Assembly: GCA_009103225.1 (NCBI GenBank)
Contig: RHPI01001037.1
Location: 1,100,717-1,164,716 of the forward strand
Origin: Chlorokybus atmophyticus
Taxonomy: Eukaryota > Streptophyta > Chlorokybophyceae > Chlorokybales > Chlorokybaceae
Length of the DNA stretch: 64,000 nt
Direction of reading: 5' to 3'
Shown: positions 26,018 through 37,149 of the stretch, in pieces
Numbering within the stretch: the stretch's first letter is position 1
How the letters are laid out: every line of letters begins with the position of its first letter
Notes under the pieces: model-generated
Seen by the model: the letters and a program-made list of their open reading frames with translations, nothing else
Told to the model about the DNA's origin: nothing
Databases searched by the model: none
Translations under genes and position numbers: made by a program

Positions 26018-28702
26018 ATGAAGGTCAAGACGTTGCAGATTGTCTGGCATACAAAAGAGCCTGTGCTTACTCTCGAATTCCACCCCAAGGACTTGCACTT
26101 GCTTGTGACGGGAGGCGCTGACAAAGATATCAAGGTGAGCCAACAATCGTGTGTAACACATCGCACACATTGCTAGCCTGTTCGGCATCACGTTCTCATG
26201 TAGCCAATCTTGTCCCCATGCAACTACCACTGCGAGTTAAGCGTCCATAACAGCTTGTGTGGCTGTATGCAGCTTTGGCAAGTCAGCGTTGATGCTAATG
26301 GAGAGCCCTGTGCCACATTTCTCAACGACCTGGAGTACCACTCGAAGACAGTGAATGCTGTCCGCTTTTCGCCTTCCGGTAAGTGGGAGTAAGTCCGCGT
26401 ACATTATGTGTGTTTTACAGCCGCAATTACCGTTTTATGTAGCTGACATTGCGAACGCAGGTGATCTGTTGGCATCAGCTGGTGATGGTGAGCATTGCTT
26501 TGTCAATGTCATGCTCTGCCAGCATCGTGTTACTGCCATGTTAAAAGGTTTGTTCGTGTCAAACAGATGGTGAGCTTGTGCTTTGGCGAGCCGTGAATGA
26601 AACTGGCGTGTGGAAGCCGTCAACTATGTTGCGGTGAGTACCATGCCTGCATGTCTGGCTAGTTCAAAGCCAGTATGACCTTGCGGAATGCGTCTTTCCA
26701 TGCGAAGCCTACACCCTGCCATCGTGGAGAAGTTTACGCTTGTATGCTTGTTTTGCACGCATAGTGGCCACCAAAGGGACGTCCAAGACATCTCTTGGGC
26801 TACTACTGGTGACTGCTTGCTGTCAGGTTCTGTGGACAACACGTCAATCGTTTGGGACACGGTCAAAGGCAAGGGTTGCTGCTGCTTCGCACTGTTGCGT
26901 TGATGACGACCTGGTACCATAAGTTTGCCCATGACCTTGCCAGGACGTCAGCTTCAAGTGCTGGACGATCACAGGCATTACATTCAAGGAGTTGCATGGG
27001 ACCCTGTGGGCAAGTTCCTAGCCACCCAGAGTTGTGATCGATCCTGTCGCGTATATGCCCACGGGCTCAATGCCAAGAGAGGCCGGGGAGGTGGCAAGAG
27101 TAAAGGCAGCACGAATCTGTATGCAAGCCAGCATGTGCTGGCAAAGACAGATTTGCCGCAAGCAGCCACTGCGGAGGCAGCTGATCCCTCAAAGGTAGTC
27201 TGCTAGCACTGCCGTGCTGGTTGTTGTTTGCAGTGCTAAGCCAAGCTGCAGCAGGAAGATGGAAAGAAGCCAGCAAAGGAGTACATCTTTCACGACGAGA
27301 ACATGCCCTCCTTCTTCAGGCGCTTGGCATGGTCACCGGATGGGTCCTTCCTGGTCTTGCCAGCAGGTGAATGGCTGGCATATTATTACAGTCACTACTT
27401 GCTATTGGAACTGTTGGAACTATTGGAACTATTGGAACTATACCTGCATGCTGTACAGGCTTGCACAGAAAGATGGCGGACGTTCCAGCTGTCAATGCAG
27501 CATATGTATATAGCCGGAGAGACTGGACAAAGTAAGTTCATTGCTGGCAGCTTCCCTGTTCTTTCAGTTGATAGTGTGTCCTACCCAGACCCATGATGAC
27601 TCTGCAGGCCAGCATTGTTGATACCAGGTGGCGGGAAAGCTACTGTCGCAGTTCGATTTTGCCCTGTTGTGTTTGAGCTGGAAAGGGGGACAAAAGCCAC
27701 AGGTCTGTTGACGAATGCCTCTGCAAGCAGGCTACATGAATGGTAAAGTCAAAGGTTGTACTCACGACTGTTGTTGACCATTTCAACAGGAGCTTTTGAC
27801 CTGCCATATAGCATGGTTTTCGCTGTAGCCACGCTCGACACCGTCTTCTTGTACACTACACAGCGCTCGCAACCCCTTGCTATACTAGCAGGCCTGCACA
27901 TGGCAGCCATAACTGACCTGGCATGGTGAGTCCCAAGGAGACAAGGTCGTGCATGTGCGCACTTCTGCCCGCTATCCGCAATGTAGCCTTATTGAACAAA
28001 CTCGACAAACGCATGCACAGGTCCCGGGACGCACGATACCTGGCCATCTCTTCTGCTGATGGCTACTGCTCAATCGCAACCTTTGCACCGGATGAGCTGG
28101 GCACGCCCGCTTCACTGCAAGGTAGCCCCATATGGACATGACATTGCTCTGTCACGCAATGCTGCATTCGATACAACTGCAACATCATCTGCAAGTAGCT
28201 GCCGCACATGTGCCTTGTGTATGCACATCCCAGGTTGCAACATGCATAGGCATTGTGATGACAAATGCTTAATTCCCGTGCCTTGTGTGCAGACCTGCCG
28301 GAACACATTGCCACACTGCTGCAGCTTCCCGTATCATCCTCTCCAACAGCACATCGGCACGCCAACGACAGCCCATATCAAGCGGCGCCATCCAACTATG
28401 CTGCTGGTGGTGAGGCGACTGCGACGTGCCAAGTGGAGAGACTTGCCGCAGAGGCTGGCAGGCATGTTCAACAGCAGGCACCAAAAGTCATCAACGTTGA
28501 TGTGGATGTCAACACACAACCGGCTGAGGCCAGTCCTGCCGCCAAGGAGCCTTCCCTGCCCACAGAAAGACCCGCTTGCACACCGGCTAGTGTAGCGCTG
28601 AGAACAAGCGTTGCCTTGCCACAAGCCGCGTCTGCAGCTCAGCCCAAAGCAGAGAAGCGTAGGATAGTACCAATGGCTGTTCATATTGCTCGGCAGCCAT
28701 AG
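26018..28702 (+). CDS. FAS2: Chromatin assembly factor 1 middle subunit (FAS2 / CAF-1 p60), WD40
   Basis: This is the CAF-1 subunit that delivers H3-H4 to replicating DNA and binds ASF1. The start is ATG 26018 ([11 protein letters not shown]), matching the conserved N-terminus of FAS2/CAF-1 p60; an in-frame ATG at 25955 is also possible. WD40 blades follow over many short exons: [58 protein letters not shown], the long loop with a Gly/Lys-rich insert, [35 protein letters not shown]. The C-terminal exon (from about 28294) is low-complexity and ends with [16 protein letters not shown], a basic motif like the ASF1-binding B-domain. The stop is at 28702. An intron at 27.4 kb holds a 9-bp tandem repeat. 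Confidence 0.93.
27403..27438. repeat. 9-bp tandem repeat (TATTGGAAC)x4 in a FAS2 intron
   Basis: Four adjacent 9-bp units, the second with one or two changes (TGTTGGAAC). It lies in a stretch between exon-like segments of FAS2. Confidence 0.8.
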
Positions 28703-29156
28703 TTGACAACATTGGTCTACATATGTATACACTACTCTACTAATGCTGAATTGGAGGCAACATAGCGCTCTTAGAAGTTCGTTCTTGCTTGCTGCACGGC
28801 ATAGATGCTTGAACAAGAATATGGCTTCCACTGTCTAGCATGCATGTTGCCACCACGCGTTTTGCGAGTCCCGTGTCACACACACCACGTACATAAACAA
28901 TTGCTGTGTGAGTGAAAGCAGTGTTGGCCTGAAAACTTCAGTTGTTCGTGTTGTGGTCCGTTGCCGCCAGCAGCAGGCACATAGGCGCCACCCTCGATGG
29001 CACCTATGTATAGATGACTGCATATGACCGACGTGAACATACTCCTCTGCACACCAAGTCCAATAAAAATGTCATGCATGTGTCAATGTGCCCGGCAAGA
29101 TCACGCATTGTGAGCCAAGCTGCCTGGCCTCTAGAGCAAGCCCATGCACGCATCAT
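28703..29156. other. Spacer downstream of FAS2
   Basis: No supported gene. A minus-strand segment near 28910-29010 reads coherently (YIGAIEGGAYVPAAGG) but has no start, stop or splice partner that I can fix. Confidence 0.35.
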
Positions 29157-29775
29157 CGCTTCAAACAGCGCACATTTTCGACCATACGCTGACGTGACGC
29201 ATGTAGGTGCATACATTCCGGACCCCTCTAGTTCACACTATGCAGCTAGGTGAATCACGTTAATAGCAGAAGGACGGAGCTGGCCAGAACTGCAACCCTT
29301 GCGCAGCCAAGGCGGAGCTGGTAAGGCAATCATGTTGACAGCTCAACTGCCTTCAAGGCGTCTAACGGTACTCACGAAGCAACCAGCAGTACCACTTCCG
29401 GAGCCCTGGAGCTGGGACATACACTGCACGCCGACCCGACTATGACAGAAAGGAGCCTGTGCCTGTACCCAAGCTCCATCTTGCTGTAGATAGTTTCTTT
29501 GTGTAGTATACGCATAGCCCAGCAACTGACCGCCTCCATGTAATGCACTTGTCGTGCTCCTGCTGTTACGCTAGCAGCATTCACCATCCCACGTCAGGTG
29601 TGTTTGTGGACGGCGTGCTGTACGAAATCTCTTACAAGGCTGCCAAACAACCAGACTTAAGATGCGTACTGGTCGCACCGCGCAATGCAGCACCGCCAGC
29701 ACCATACTATGCAAGAACTTGGCAATTTGGTTCATGCCAAGGTCCGGTTGCAAAGGACCGTATCGCGTATTGACA
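29157..29775 (+). CDS. Tentative multi-exon fragment with Gly-Ala/Thr-Tyr motifs
   Basis: Exon-like segments occur at about 29157-29252 (VGAYIPDPSSSHYAAR), 29270-29320, 29375-29490 (RSPGAGTYTARRPDYDRK) and 29597-29775 (GVFVDGVLYEISYKAAKQ..., ending KDRIAY and stop). The SPGAGTY and VGAY pieces recall the STPGR/SHIPPO repeats (PGPGxY) of microtubule-associated ciliary proteins. The phases of the first two introns do not join cleanly, so the model is uncertain and may be a fragment. Confidence 0.3.
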
Positions 29776-30074
29776 GAGAGAGCATCCCTAGATCTGCCTT
29801 TGCAATTGAGACTTGAACAACACACACCAGAGCAAACAGGACTGTGTAGACCTAGTATACGTTGGGTAGAACATTCAATGGGTTATCCCCATTGATTACA
29901 TTAAGCAAACCTGATACGTAAACTCCTTGTAGCGGCTTGCAATAACATTATACCAACTAGAGAAACCGAATACCGCTGGCAGTGAGTTTGTATACTTTCC
30001 GTGTCTTCATGACGAGCAGCTTCTTCTTGCATAACTTGTGGACAAAACATCCGTGCGATGTAGCTTCGTATGGG
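29776..30074. other. Short spacer before the decayed viral-like element
   Basis: No gene is seen in about 300 bp. Confidence 0.4.
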
Positions 30075-32056
30075 TCATGACCGCGAGAGAGCAAATCCAT
30101 ACATATGTGACGAGAGAGTCCCATCCCCTTTCTCTGAAATGATCGAGCTTTGCAACAGCTTCACCCGCTTGAAATCATCTTCTCCAGGCGATCGCTGAAG
30201 AGCTGTCAAGTCTTCCTTCCCCCACTGCCATCTGCAACAACGTGTTAAGAGCTTGCAGGTGAATACCATGAAACAAGGTTACTTGAGTTTGTATTCTCCA
30301 ACTCATTATCTGGACTGTCGATATCATTGTTGACATGCTTGAAATCCTAGATGCTCGACCTGAGATGACTATCCACCGCCTTACCCGTGATGGAACGCCC
30401 GCAATGCAGCAAAGGCGGACAGTCCACACCGAATACCACCTGAGTATACAAGCATGAGTGCCATGCAATGGACACCACTGCAATCGAGCTCCGGCACCTT
30501 GTCACTTTTTTTGAAATTCACGATAGCTTCGGTGGTATTGGTCCCTAGGGTACAGAGTAGTAATTTCAAGTTAATAATTTGGCAACGTCGTCGTGACTGC
30601 GAACGGCGTGATAATCCGGTTCGCTGATAAGAATGTCGGCGCCAGCTTCGATGCCGTAATCGCGGCGGGCGTCGATGGTAGTGCCCTGAAACCTCGACGC
30701 CTGCTTCATAATGCTAGTGTGGCGAGCTATTCCCATGTTGGTGATCATGTGCGTCATCACGCGATGCTGCGAGCTGATAGATACGCTCCGCGACACACAT
30801 TCCATTGCGACAATCACCACGAGCATCTCCAGCGTGTAGGTCTGATCAACCCAATCAATGCCGGCACTCACATACCGTGTATTCAAGCCACGCTCGTCTA
30901 AGAACGACTATCTCTTTGTGACATGGTTGTACCACTCTACACCATTCTGACTCACCAAGAGCACCACCTTCAGAGGGCTATGCCATGCGGTGGGGCTCTT
31001 TAACGTTATCTCGGCAGCCACAAACTCGGCAATCTTTGTGCAGTTGACGTAATCCGCTCTCGGGGGGTTGCCCCTCAAGTTGTTCAGGGTGACGCTGATT
31101 TGCATCAGCAAGCTGAAAGCCCGGATCTAGTTCTCCGGGGGCAATAACCCTTTGGCTATAACGGACTCCAACTGCAGGTTCGAGCGAATGGTAGGATACA
31201 GACGCCGCAGCTCGGGTGGTGAACGCCTTGCAAAGTCGTGGTACATCTTTGTGGCCTACATGGCATGGCAAAGTGAGACACACACTGAGATGACTCGGTC
31301 GATAAGACATAAGACAGACAATTTACCTTCTTGCATTGGGCGGTGTTCCAGTTGCTGGTCTTAGCGTCATCTGGAGAGGTGAACATATTTTGATATGGTC
31401 GCACTTCCTTGACGTCCGCTATTTTGTTTCTCGCTATCACATCATCCCTTGCGACGATAGCCTTGAACGGATGATCGTTGCGGAGCTGCCATGAGACGCA
31501 ACCTATTGGCGTGGTGGTGACGTGGAAAAGGTGCGACACCGCGTTGTTACGGACCAGGTTTTAAACACCTTCAGACGATCGAGCATTTTTACAGCATCAC
31601 CCGACATCAAGACATTGGCCTCGTCTAGGGCGAGCACTATAGGCTTCTCCGCGGCTAGCTGCAACTTGTTGAGAGCCACATGACTCCCCAGAAGCACCAG
31701 CACCACCTGCCCACGATCAATCGGCACTTGTCAGCCTGGAATATGTTCCACTGACTCTGGTCGCTAGTTTGCACGACGCCGATGGACTGTTTGGTTTAAA
31801 ACAATAGCAGCATTTTTAGCGAATCAGTCAGGCCCTGCATCGACATGATTGTATCCATAAGGACAATCGTACTTGGCTTGCCTATAACGTAACAAATCAC
31901 CGCCATGTACGTCAATAGAGAAGTCTTCCCGGATTGACACGGCGTCAGAAAATAACCCACCCTGTTGATGCGAACGCCCTGTGTGCGCAGCAGTAACATT
32001 AACATAGCTGCATGCAATGCCCCTAGGTGAAATAAAATCTTACGTGTGAACGCCAT
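30075..32056 (-). pseudogene. Decayed helicase-like gene, probably from a large DNA virus or similar element
   Basis: Seven minus-strand fragments lie in one order without introns, each cut off by a stop or frame change: 31796-32056, 31503-31727, 31156-31539, 30908-31111, 30566-30886, 30381-30569 and 30075-30269. The first has a Walker-A-like loop (TPCQSGKTS). The second has a Walker-B-like LALDEANVLMSGD. The third begins with HVTTTP, like SF2 motif III. Later fragments carry SQNGVEWY, ECVSRSVSISS and an HTSIMKQASRFQG segment, like the C-terminal helicase motifs. The arrangement recalls divergent SF2 helicases of algal large DNA viruses and their endogenous copies. Lack of introns sets it apart from every neighbour. 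A transposon origin is an alternative. Host range and family are inferred, not shown. Confidence 0.6.
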
Positions 32057-32333
32057 CCTCCTCTCCGCTCGAGAACACCAGCGCCGACCGCAGCGTCAGG
32101 GCGTTGAAGCAGTATAGTCATTTACCACATCGGCATATGTCACAGATGCCGATTATGCCGCCTCGATCCGGAGGGTACAAGAGGAGGAAGAGCTCATACG
32201 CCAAGCACTTGCAACAAAGCATATGAAATTACAGCGCCTTAAATGCTAGAGCCTCCTGCAGAAACGGAGAGCGCGCGATCTAGCGGGGCGTGCTTTTAGA
32301 GTGCCACAACTGACTCCGCAAACCGCTACACAG

Positions 32334-32646
32334 ATGGACGACGGGGAGTGCACGTCTGCGAGTAGTGTTGGTTGTGATGGGCCAATTGTTCTTTGGGCGG
32401 AGAGCTTGCCAAAAGAGGTTCGTTTTCTGCACCTTCCGTTGGCTTAAAGATCGCAGTGTTTGTCATGCGGAGCCGTCGATGCGTTGCTGAAGTGTAGCAA
32501 GTGTCACTGCCACGTCCTTTGCGACGGATGCGCGGATGGAAGAGCTGGTCCGCCTCATGGGCAAACCAGATGAGCTCGAAGAGGTTCATAAATACTTGGA
32601 CGCTCCGCTCAACACTCCGTACTTCAGTTACATGACCCGACGACAT
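32334..32646 (+). pseudogene. Frameshifted small zinc-binding ORF of the same element
   Basis: Reading starts at ATG 32334 (MDDGECTSASSVGCDGPIVL) and hits a stop near 32447. In another frame it continues as CLSCGAVDALLKCSKCHCH followed by LCDGC, a Cys/His-rich zinc-binding pattern. It then shifts again to DARMEELVRLMGKPDELEEV. Three frames covering one coherent stretch indicate decay by indels. It is divergent from the helicase-like pseudogene. Confidence 0.45.
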
Positions 32647-32843
32647 GGGCATTCCACCGTCTTCTTATCAGAATCGCAGTCATCGTCTACCAGCTTTGTA
32701 GCTAGCGCATTGCGCCTGCGGGCAGCTGGCTTCCGGGACTTCGGGTCCTTCTGCCTTGGAATTTGTGGGCTCTTTTTGGTTCAAGTGGCGGACTTGAGAT
32801 GCATGTTCGTCATGGCCAAGGCTGCAGCCAGCTGTACGCTGTC

Positions 32844-33083
32844 CTAGGCGGCGGTCACTCTCGGATGAACCATGCAGCACTTGCCAGGCGTATCCCAGAG
32901 CCTCAGCTTCTTTGCATACTTCATGGCTGCAGTGTTCGACTGCAGGGGCTTGTCCGGCTTCGGAAGCTTCAGTTCCGGTTTGGGAATGTAGAGCGGCCGC
33001 CGCCGTTTCTTGTCCTCAGTGCCTGTGAACGTCACCCGCCCCAAGTCGAAGAGCCAAAAAAGCTTGCATGTCCCTACCTCCAC
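32844..33083 (-). CDS. Unknown basic/Pro-rich fragment beside the viral-like element
   Basis: The minus frame reads LGRVTFTGTEDKKRRRPLYI then PKPELKLPKPDKP and YAKKLRLWDTPGK, with G/C-rich third codon positions. The plus strand has a longer open frame over the same bases but with no recognisable content. No start or splice sites are clear. It may be a piece of the same inserted element. Confidence 0.25.
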   Translation of the reverse strand: MEVGTCKLFWLFDLGRVTFTGTEDKKRRRPLYIPKPELKLPKPDKPLQSNTAAMKYAKKLRLWDTPGKCCMVHPRVTAA

Positions 33084-33567
33084 CTTGTTTCACTTAAAGG
33101 TCTGCCGGGAGGAACCACTGGCACCCACTTGGCGGCTATAGCGTCCCGCCATCCTCGCCGCCACTACCCCACGCATGCAACCTTGGCGAAAAGACAGTGC
33201 GTGGGTTATATCTTACCACTAAATACATGCATATACGCCTGCCATATCCATCCACGCCTGTGTATTATGCCTGCATGTTATGACTGCGTTGAACTTCAGG
33301 CAGAATCTTTCGGTCACAGTGTCTTGCTCATCCACGCGTCCTTGCCAATGACGCGCAGCGTGTCCATGACGGCAGGGCTGGGGGATTGCGACGGGTTCCA
33401 GTTTCTCAGGCGCCGTGTGTCGGCACTCAACATTCTCGTTGATTCCTGTGGGTGCCGCCCGCTGTGCTCGAGACGTTAGAGAGGCTCACCACCTGAACAC
33501 CATCATTGGTTCTCATGCATGGATGAACGTAAGTGTGCATGCGCTGACCCCTCAAGAGCCAACGAGC
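33084..33567. other. Spacer
   Basis: No supported gene. Confidence 0.35.
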
Positions 33568-33981
33568 TCAGCTTGAGCACTCGACTGGTAGAAACGTGCA
33601 ACAGAGCAGCTTGGTCGCGACGTTTCTTGTTGGGTCAGTTGCAACAATGCTTCCTGTTTGTGAAGCATGGGAGTGCAAGAACAATTCCCAAGTGAGCTCA
33701 AAGTGAGCTTTGTTTGCACATGTCCACATGTCGCTACACGCTGCGCACGCTGTCAAGTCAGCTGGCTCATGGTTCCGGCTGCCTTGGTCAATGTAGGTTG
33801 GCTTGTCCAGGCTAGACTGAAGTCGCTGCGCACTGTGTCTATTAGGCCGGTTGCCTCGGTGAGTGGCAAGCGAGGCAGCTGTGATGAATGGACCTCTACG
33901 CTCCGGCTGCTCAAAACGCTGAGCGGCCAGTGCAAGCCGCCTACGTTTCGGAGTCTGCAGCACTGCGTCCTCAACATGCAA
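33568..33981 (-). CDS. Hypothetical ORF, divergent from the 34.2-kb gene
   Basis: An open frame of 137 codons starts at ATG 33981 (MHVEDAVLQTPKRRRLALAA) with a basic nuclear-signal-like TPKRRR. It ends without family features. The 245-bp head-to-head spacing to the next gene fits the layout of the other pairs, but no intron or homology supports it. Confidence 0.25.
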   Translation of the reverse strand: MHVEDAVLQTPKRRRLALAAQRFEQPERRGPFITAASLATHRGNRPNRHSAQRLQSSLDKPTYIDQGSRNHEPADLTACAACSDMWTCANKAHFELTWELFLHSHASQTGSIVATDPTRNVATKLLCCTFLPVECSS

Positions 33982-34226
33982 TGTGCATGACAGCTGGGTA
34001 AAGAGCGAAGGTTTGAGCGCTAGCTAGTACACAGCAACAGGACAAGCATCCAACACAAACGCGGAAGCTGCCAGCAGCTTTGTTTAGAACAGACTTCAGC
34101 TTCAAGGTGCTGAGGTACACTACTGCTTCCCCTGCATCGAAAGCAAGCTGTAGTTGCAGTAAAGACGTCGTTGTTACATTTGTTACACTGGGTTGGTTTC
34201 GTACTGGCTTTGCACTTTGACAGCTA

Positions 34227-35957
34227 ATGGCGACAAAGCGCAAGTTTAGGGCGCCTGTACTTCCCCGATCCCTTGGCAAGGTATTGCAGACAACGTATGC
34301 GCACTATGTTCCGCGTGCAGCAGTAGTTCTGTGTTTCAGAAACGGTGGTTGTGTGGGCAGGGCACAGCAGACAATGGAGGTGCTTTCGAGGATGGAGAAT
34401 CCGTGCTCTTGTCTCAGCCTATGTCTGATGGATATGACAACACCGAAAGAACGCCAACAAAGGCTCGGATAACAGCCGATGAACCACTAGCAGCTGTCCA
34501 GCCTGCATATGGAAGTATAAACAGGACCCCGAGCAACCACCACGCACAGCCAGCTGCAAACACCTCAGGTTGCCAGCTGGCAGGAGGAGGTATTACGCCA
34601 CTTGCCCAGAGAACAAACCAAGCAAGGCCCATGCAGTTGAACTATCAGTCAAGCCCTGGTGCAATCCCTCCTGCTTTTGCGCCCTCAAACATGGGCGCAT
34701 ACGCGCACTCATGGCCAAAAGGTAGCACCCTGCCATATGCCCATGACGCCACGGGAGTGTCGGCAAGCAGGTATGCAATCTCTGCCGTGCTTAGTTGGCA
34801 CTGCCACCCAACTTGACAGTGTGCGTAGTCGCGCTGCAACCAACAACATTCGTGCGCAGGACCAGCTTTACACCTTCACATGCGAGCACGGCGAGCAATA
34901 ATGCTCAAAGATCAGGCGAACTGCAGGCAAGGCAAAGCAAACAGGCCCAGCTTCCTTTGGCATACCAACAAGCGGTTCCTCACCCGGTTCCGTTTCCTGA
35001 ACGCCCTGCACGCCTGCAATTTCAAGTAAGCAGCTTCAAAGCTTGCACGCCAACATGGAACAAGGGTTCTGTTGCCTATCTGCCTATGTAAACTTCTGCA
35101 GACGCTGATCGTGCCAGGAAGCATGCCTGATTTTACTGCGTTTGGCATCATGAACTTGCTACCGCCATCATCAGAACTATTTGGTAAGCGCAAACAAACC
35201 AGGGTGCCGAATGATTCACTCCAGCTCTGAATGCTGTTTGCGATGATGCCTTTGGCTATGGCACACATCATCTGCCTGCCTTTTGAGTCATCAACAATAC
35301 GTTGGGATTTCTGTAGGCCGTGCACAGCGTCGCAAGCCACCAGAGTGGATGGAGTTGACTCAGCTGATAACAGCGGAGCAGAGAGCTGCAGTTTTGAGCA
35401 TGCTGCGGCCGCAAGCAGCCGAAACAATTGCCCTTCAGGAGAACAGCGCTAAAGCATTGGCTATGGACGCCGAGCGTGTACTTGCTGATGATACTTGGCG
35501 ACCAGACTCAGCTTCAAGCAGGTATGCTGTTGAATGCTGTGCGAGTGCATGATTGCAAAACATAGCGCCATGGCATGACCAAACGTCATATGTGTGTGCA
35601 CATGCGTGCATTTGTGCGTATGTATGCGCCTGCATGTGCAGTGCCCAGATACAGGAGCTGCCGGTTGGGTTTAAGCACAGGAGGTTTGCTTGTTTGGAGC
35701 ACGGGTGGGTGTTGCTAGAAGAGACCTGCGAACCAAAGCCGCAGAAGTACGGTGCAACGAGCAAGAGACTGGCCAGCAATGCTTATGCAGCCACAGCAGA
35801 GGTCGAGAATGCACTCGCTCTGATGTCGTATGAGGAGCAGGCGCGCGAGTTCCGCCTCGTGCAGAGCTCCGAGCAACAGCAGCGTGTAGAGGTCGCGCGC
35901 TGCAGCAGACTTAGAGACCTTGACTTGTCGAGTCTGTTGGCACCAATCGCTTTGTAA
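34227..35957 (+). CDS. Uncharacterised 417-residue protein
   Basis: Six exons join exactly in frame: 34227..34280, 34340..34770, 34860..35025, 35102..35183, 35317..35521, 35642..35957 (1254 nt). The N-terminus is basic (MATKRKFRAPVLPRSLGK). A long Ser/Asn/Gln/Pro-rich disordered part follows. Then come ordered-looking segments PGSMPDFTAFGIMNLLPP, RRKPPEWMELTQLITAEQ, and an Ala/Glu-rich helical tail (ATAEVENALALMSYEEQA...DLDLSSLLAPIAL). I do not recognise a family. The basic N-terminus and disordered half suggest a nuclear or scaffold protein, but that is a guess. All splice sites are canonical, so the gene is probably real. Confidence 0.75.
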
Positions 35958-37149
35958 GACTTCTCATCTGAAATTTTCTGCAGCAAACGAGGTTAGAGCA
36001 AGTGCCAGTGCTGCTTCCAAAGGCAGCAGGCCAAGCGCACTTGGCTCTTGATGGTGGCAATTGTACCAACCAGCCTTGTTACAAACATCACTATGCCACA
36101 CTCGATTCTGTGCTGTTGTTACGCATCTACATGACACCACCGATTTGACTCACACCCCATACAGCTTCTTGGCAGCACTGCTTACCATACATGTCGTGGT
36201 CACTCCGCTTGTCTGTGGAAACGCACACAAGCATTCTGACTGCACACCACTGTACTGAAAAGGAGTTTGGATCAGTGCGCTGCTGTTATAACTGTGGTGT
36301 GGTCGCGCAGTTTCACAGTTGCAGGTGCACAGCAGCAGCATCAGTTCCCTTGGCACTCGAGCAGCTGGCGCGCCACCACTAGTGCTTGTTACATTGCAAG
36401 CCCTCATACGCACCGGTCTCTCTGTCTTTGAAAAGTTATGCATTTGCTCAGTGCTTATCACCATCACTTGTATTGTTTACTCGAAAGCTATAATGAGAGC
36501 GCACAGAGTGACAAGCAAAGCACTGCATACCCAAGCAGTGCACCATTGCTTGGGAGTGCGCAAAGGTTACATGCACGCTAAGTCCTTCACTTATTCTGTG
36601 CAGACATGACAACCTTAACTCTCAATACAAAGTGCACTCCTTGACGTTGCATGCTTGGCCATTGGCAACTGAAAGTGTGCAGCTTTTTGGTCCTGTAGCT
36701 GCAGCATGCAGTGTGGCACGACCTCGTCATCCCTTGTTTCGCACAATTATCACTTGTTGTAATTGTCATGTGTTGCGCAACCGTGTCCTCAACCAATGGG
36801 GATGCCGCTGGCAATGTATCTGTGAGAATATGCTATATGGAATAGTCAGCCATGCACCTGCAAGCTGGAGTGTGCGGCCGCAACCACCACAGTGATAACT
36901 ACACACAACTTGAACTTCAACCTTCAGCGAGTGAAGCCATACACCTTTACAATACAGCACACTGAGCCTGCAACTAGCTACTAACCCTGCTACAAACCCC
37001 AATTACCACAGAGAGGTCCCAACCTCCTGCACCGCAACAGACCTACCATGTTCCCTGTACCTGATGCCTGATGTGCTCGTACCTTTTGCAGATGATTGAG
37101 GCAACTTCGGCAAAATCCAGCATTTGTAATGAAACCACCACTTTCGGGG
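35958..37149. other. Spacer, convergent ends
   Basis: About 1.2 kb with no supported gene. Frames here are short and Cys/His-rich. It lies between the stop of the unknown gene and the stop of the Hch1-like gene. Confidence 0.45.

Noticed and set aside
32763-33479. A 238-codon plus-strand open frame
   Set aside because: Composition is irregular, with runs of Cys, His and Arg; the minus strand of its first half reads more like protein. No family features.
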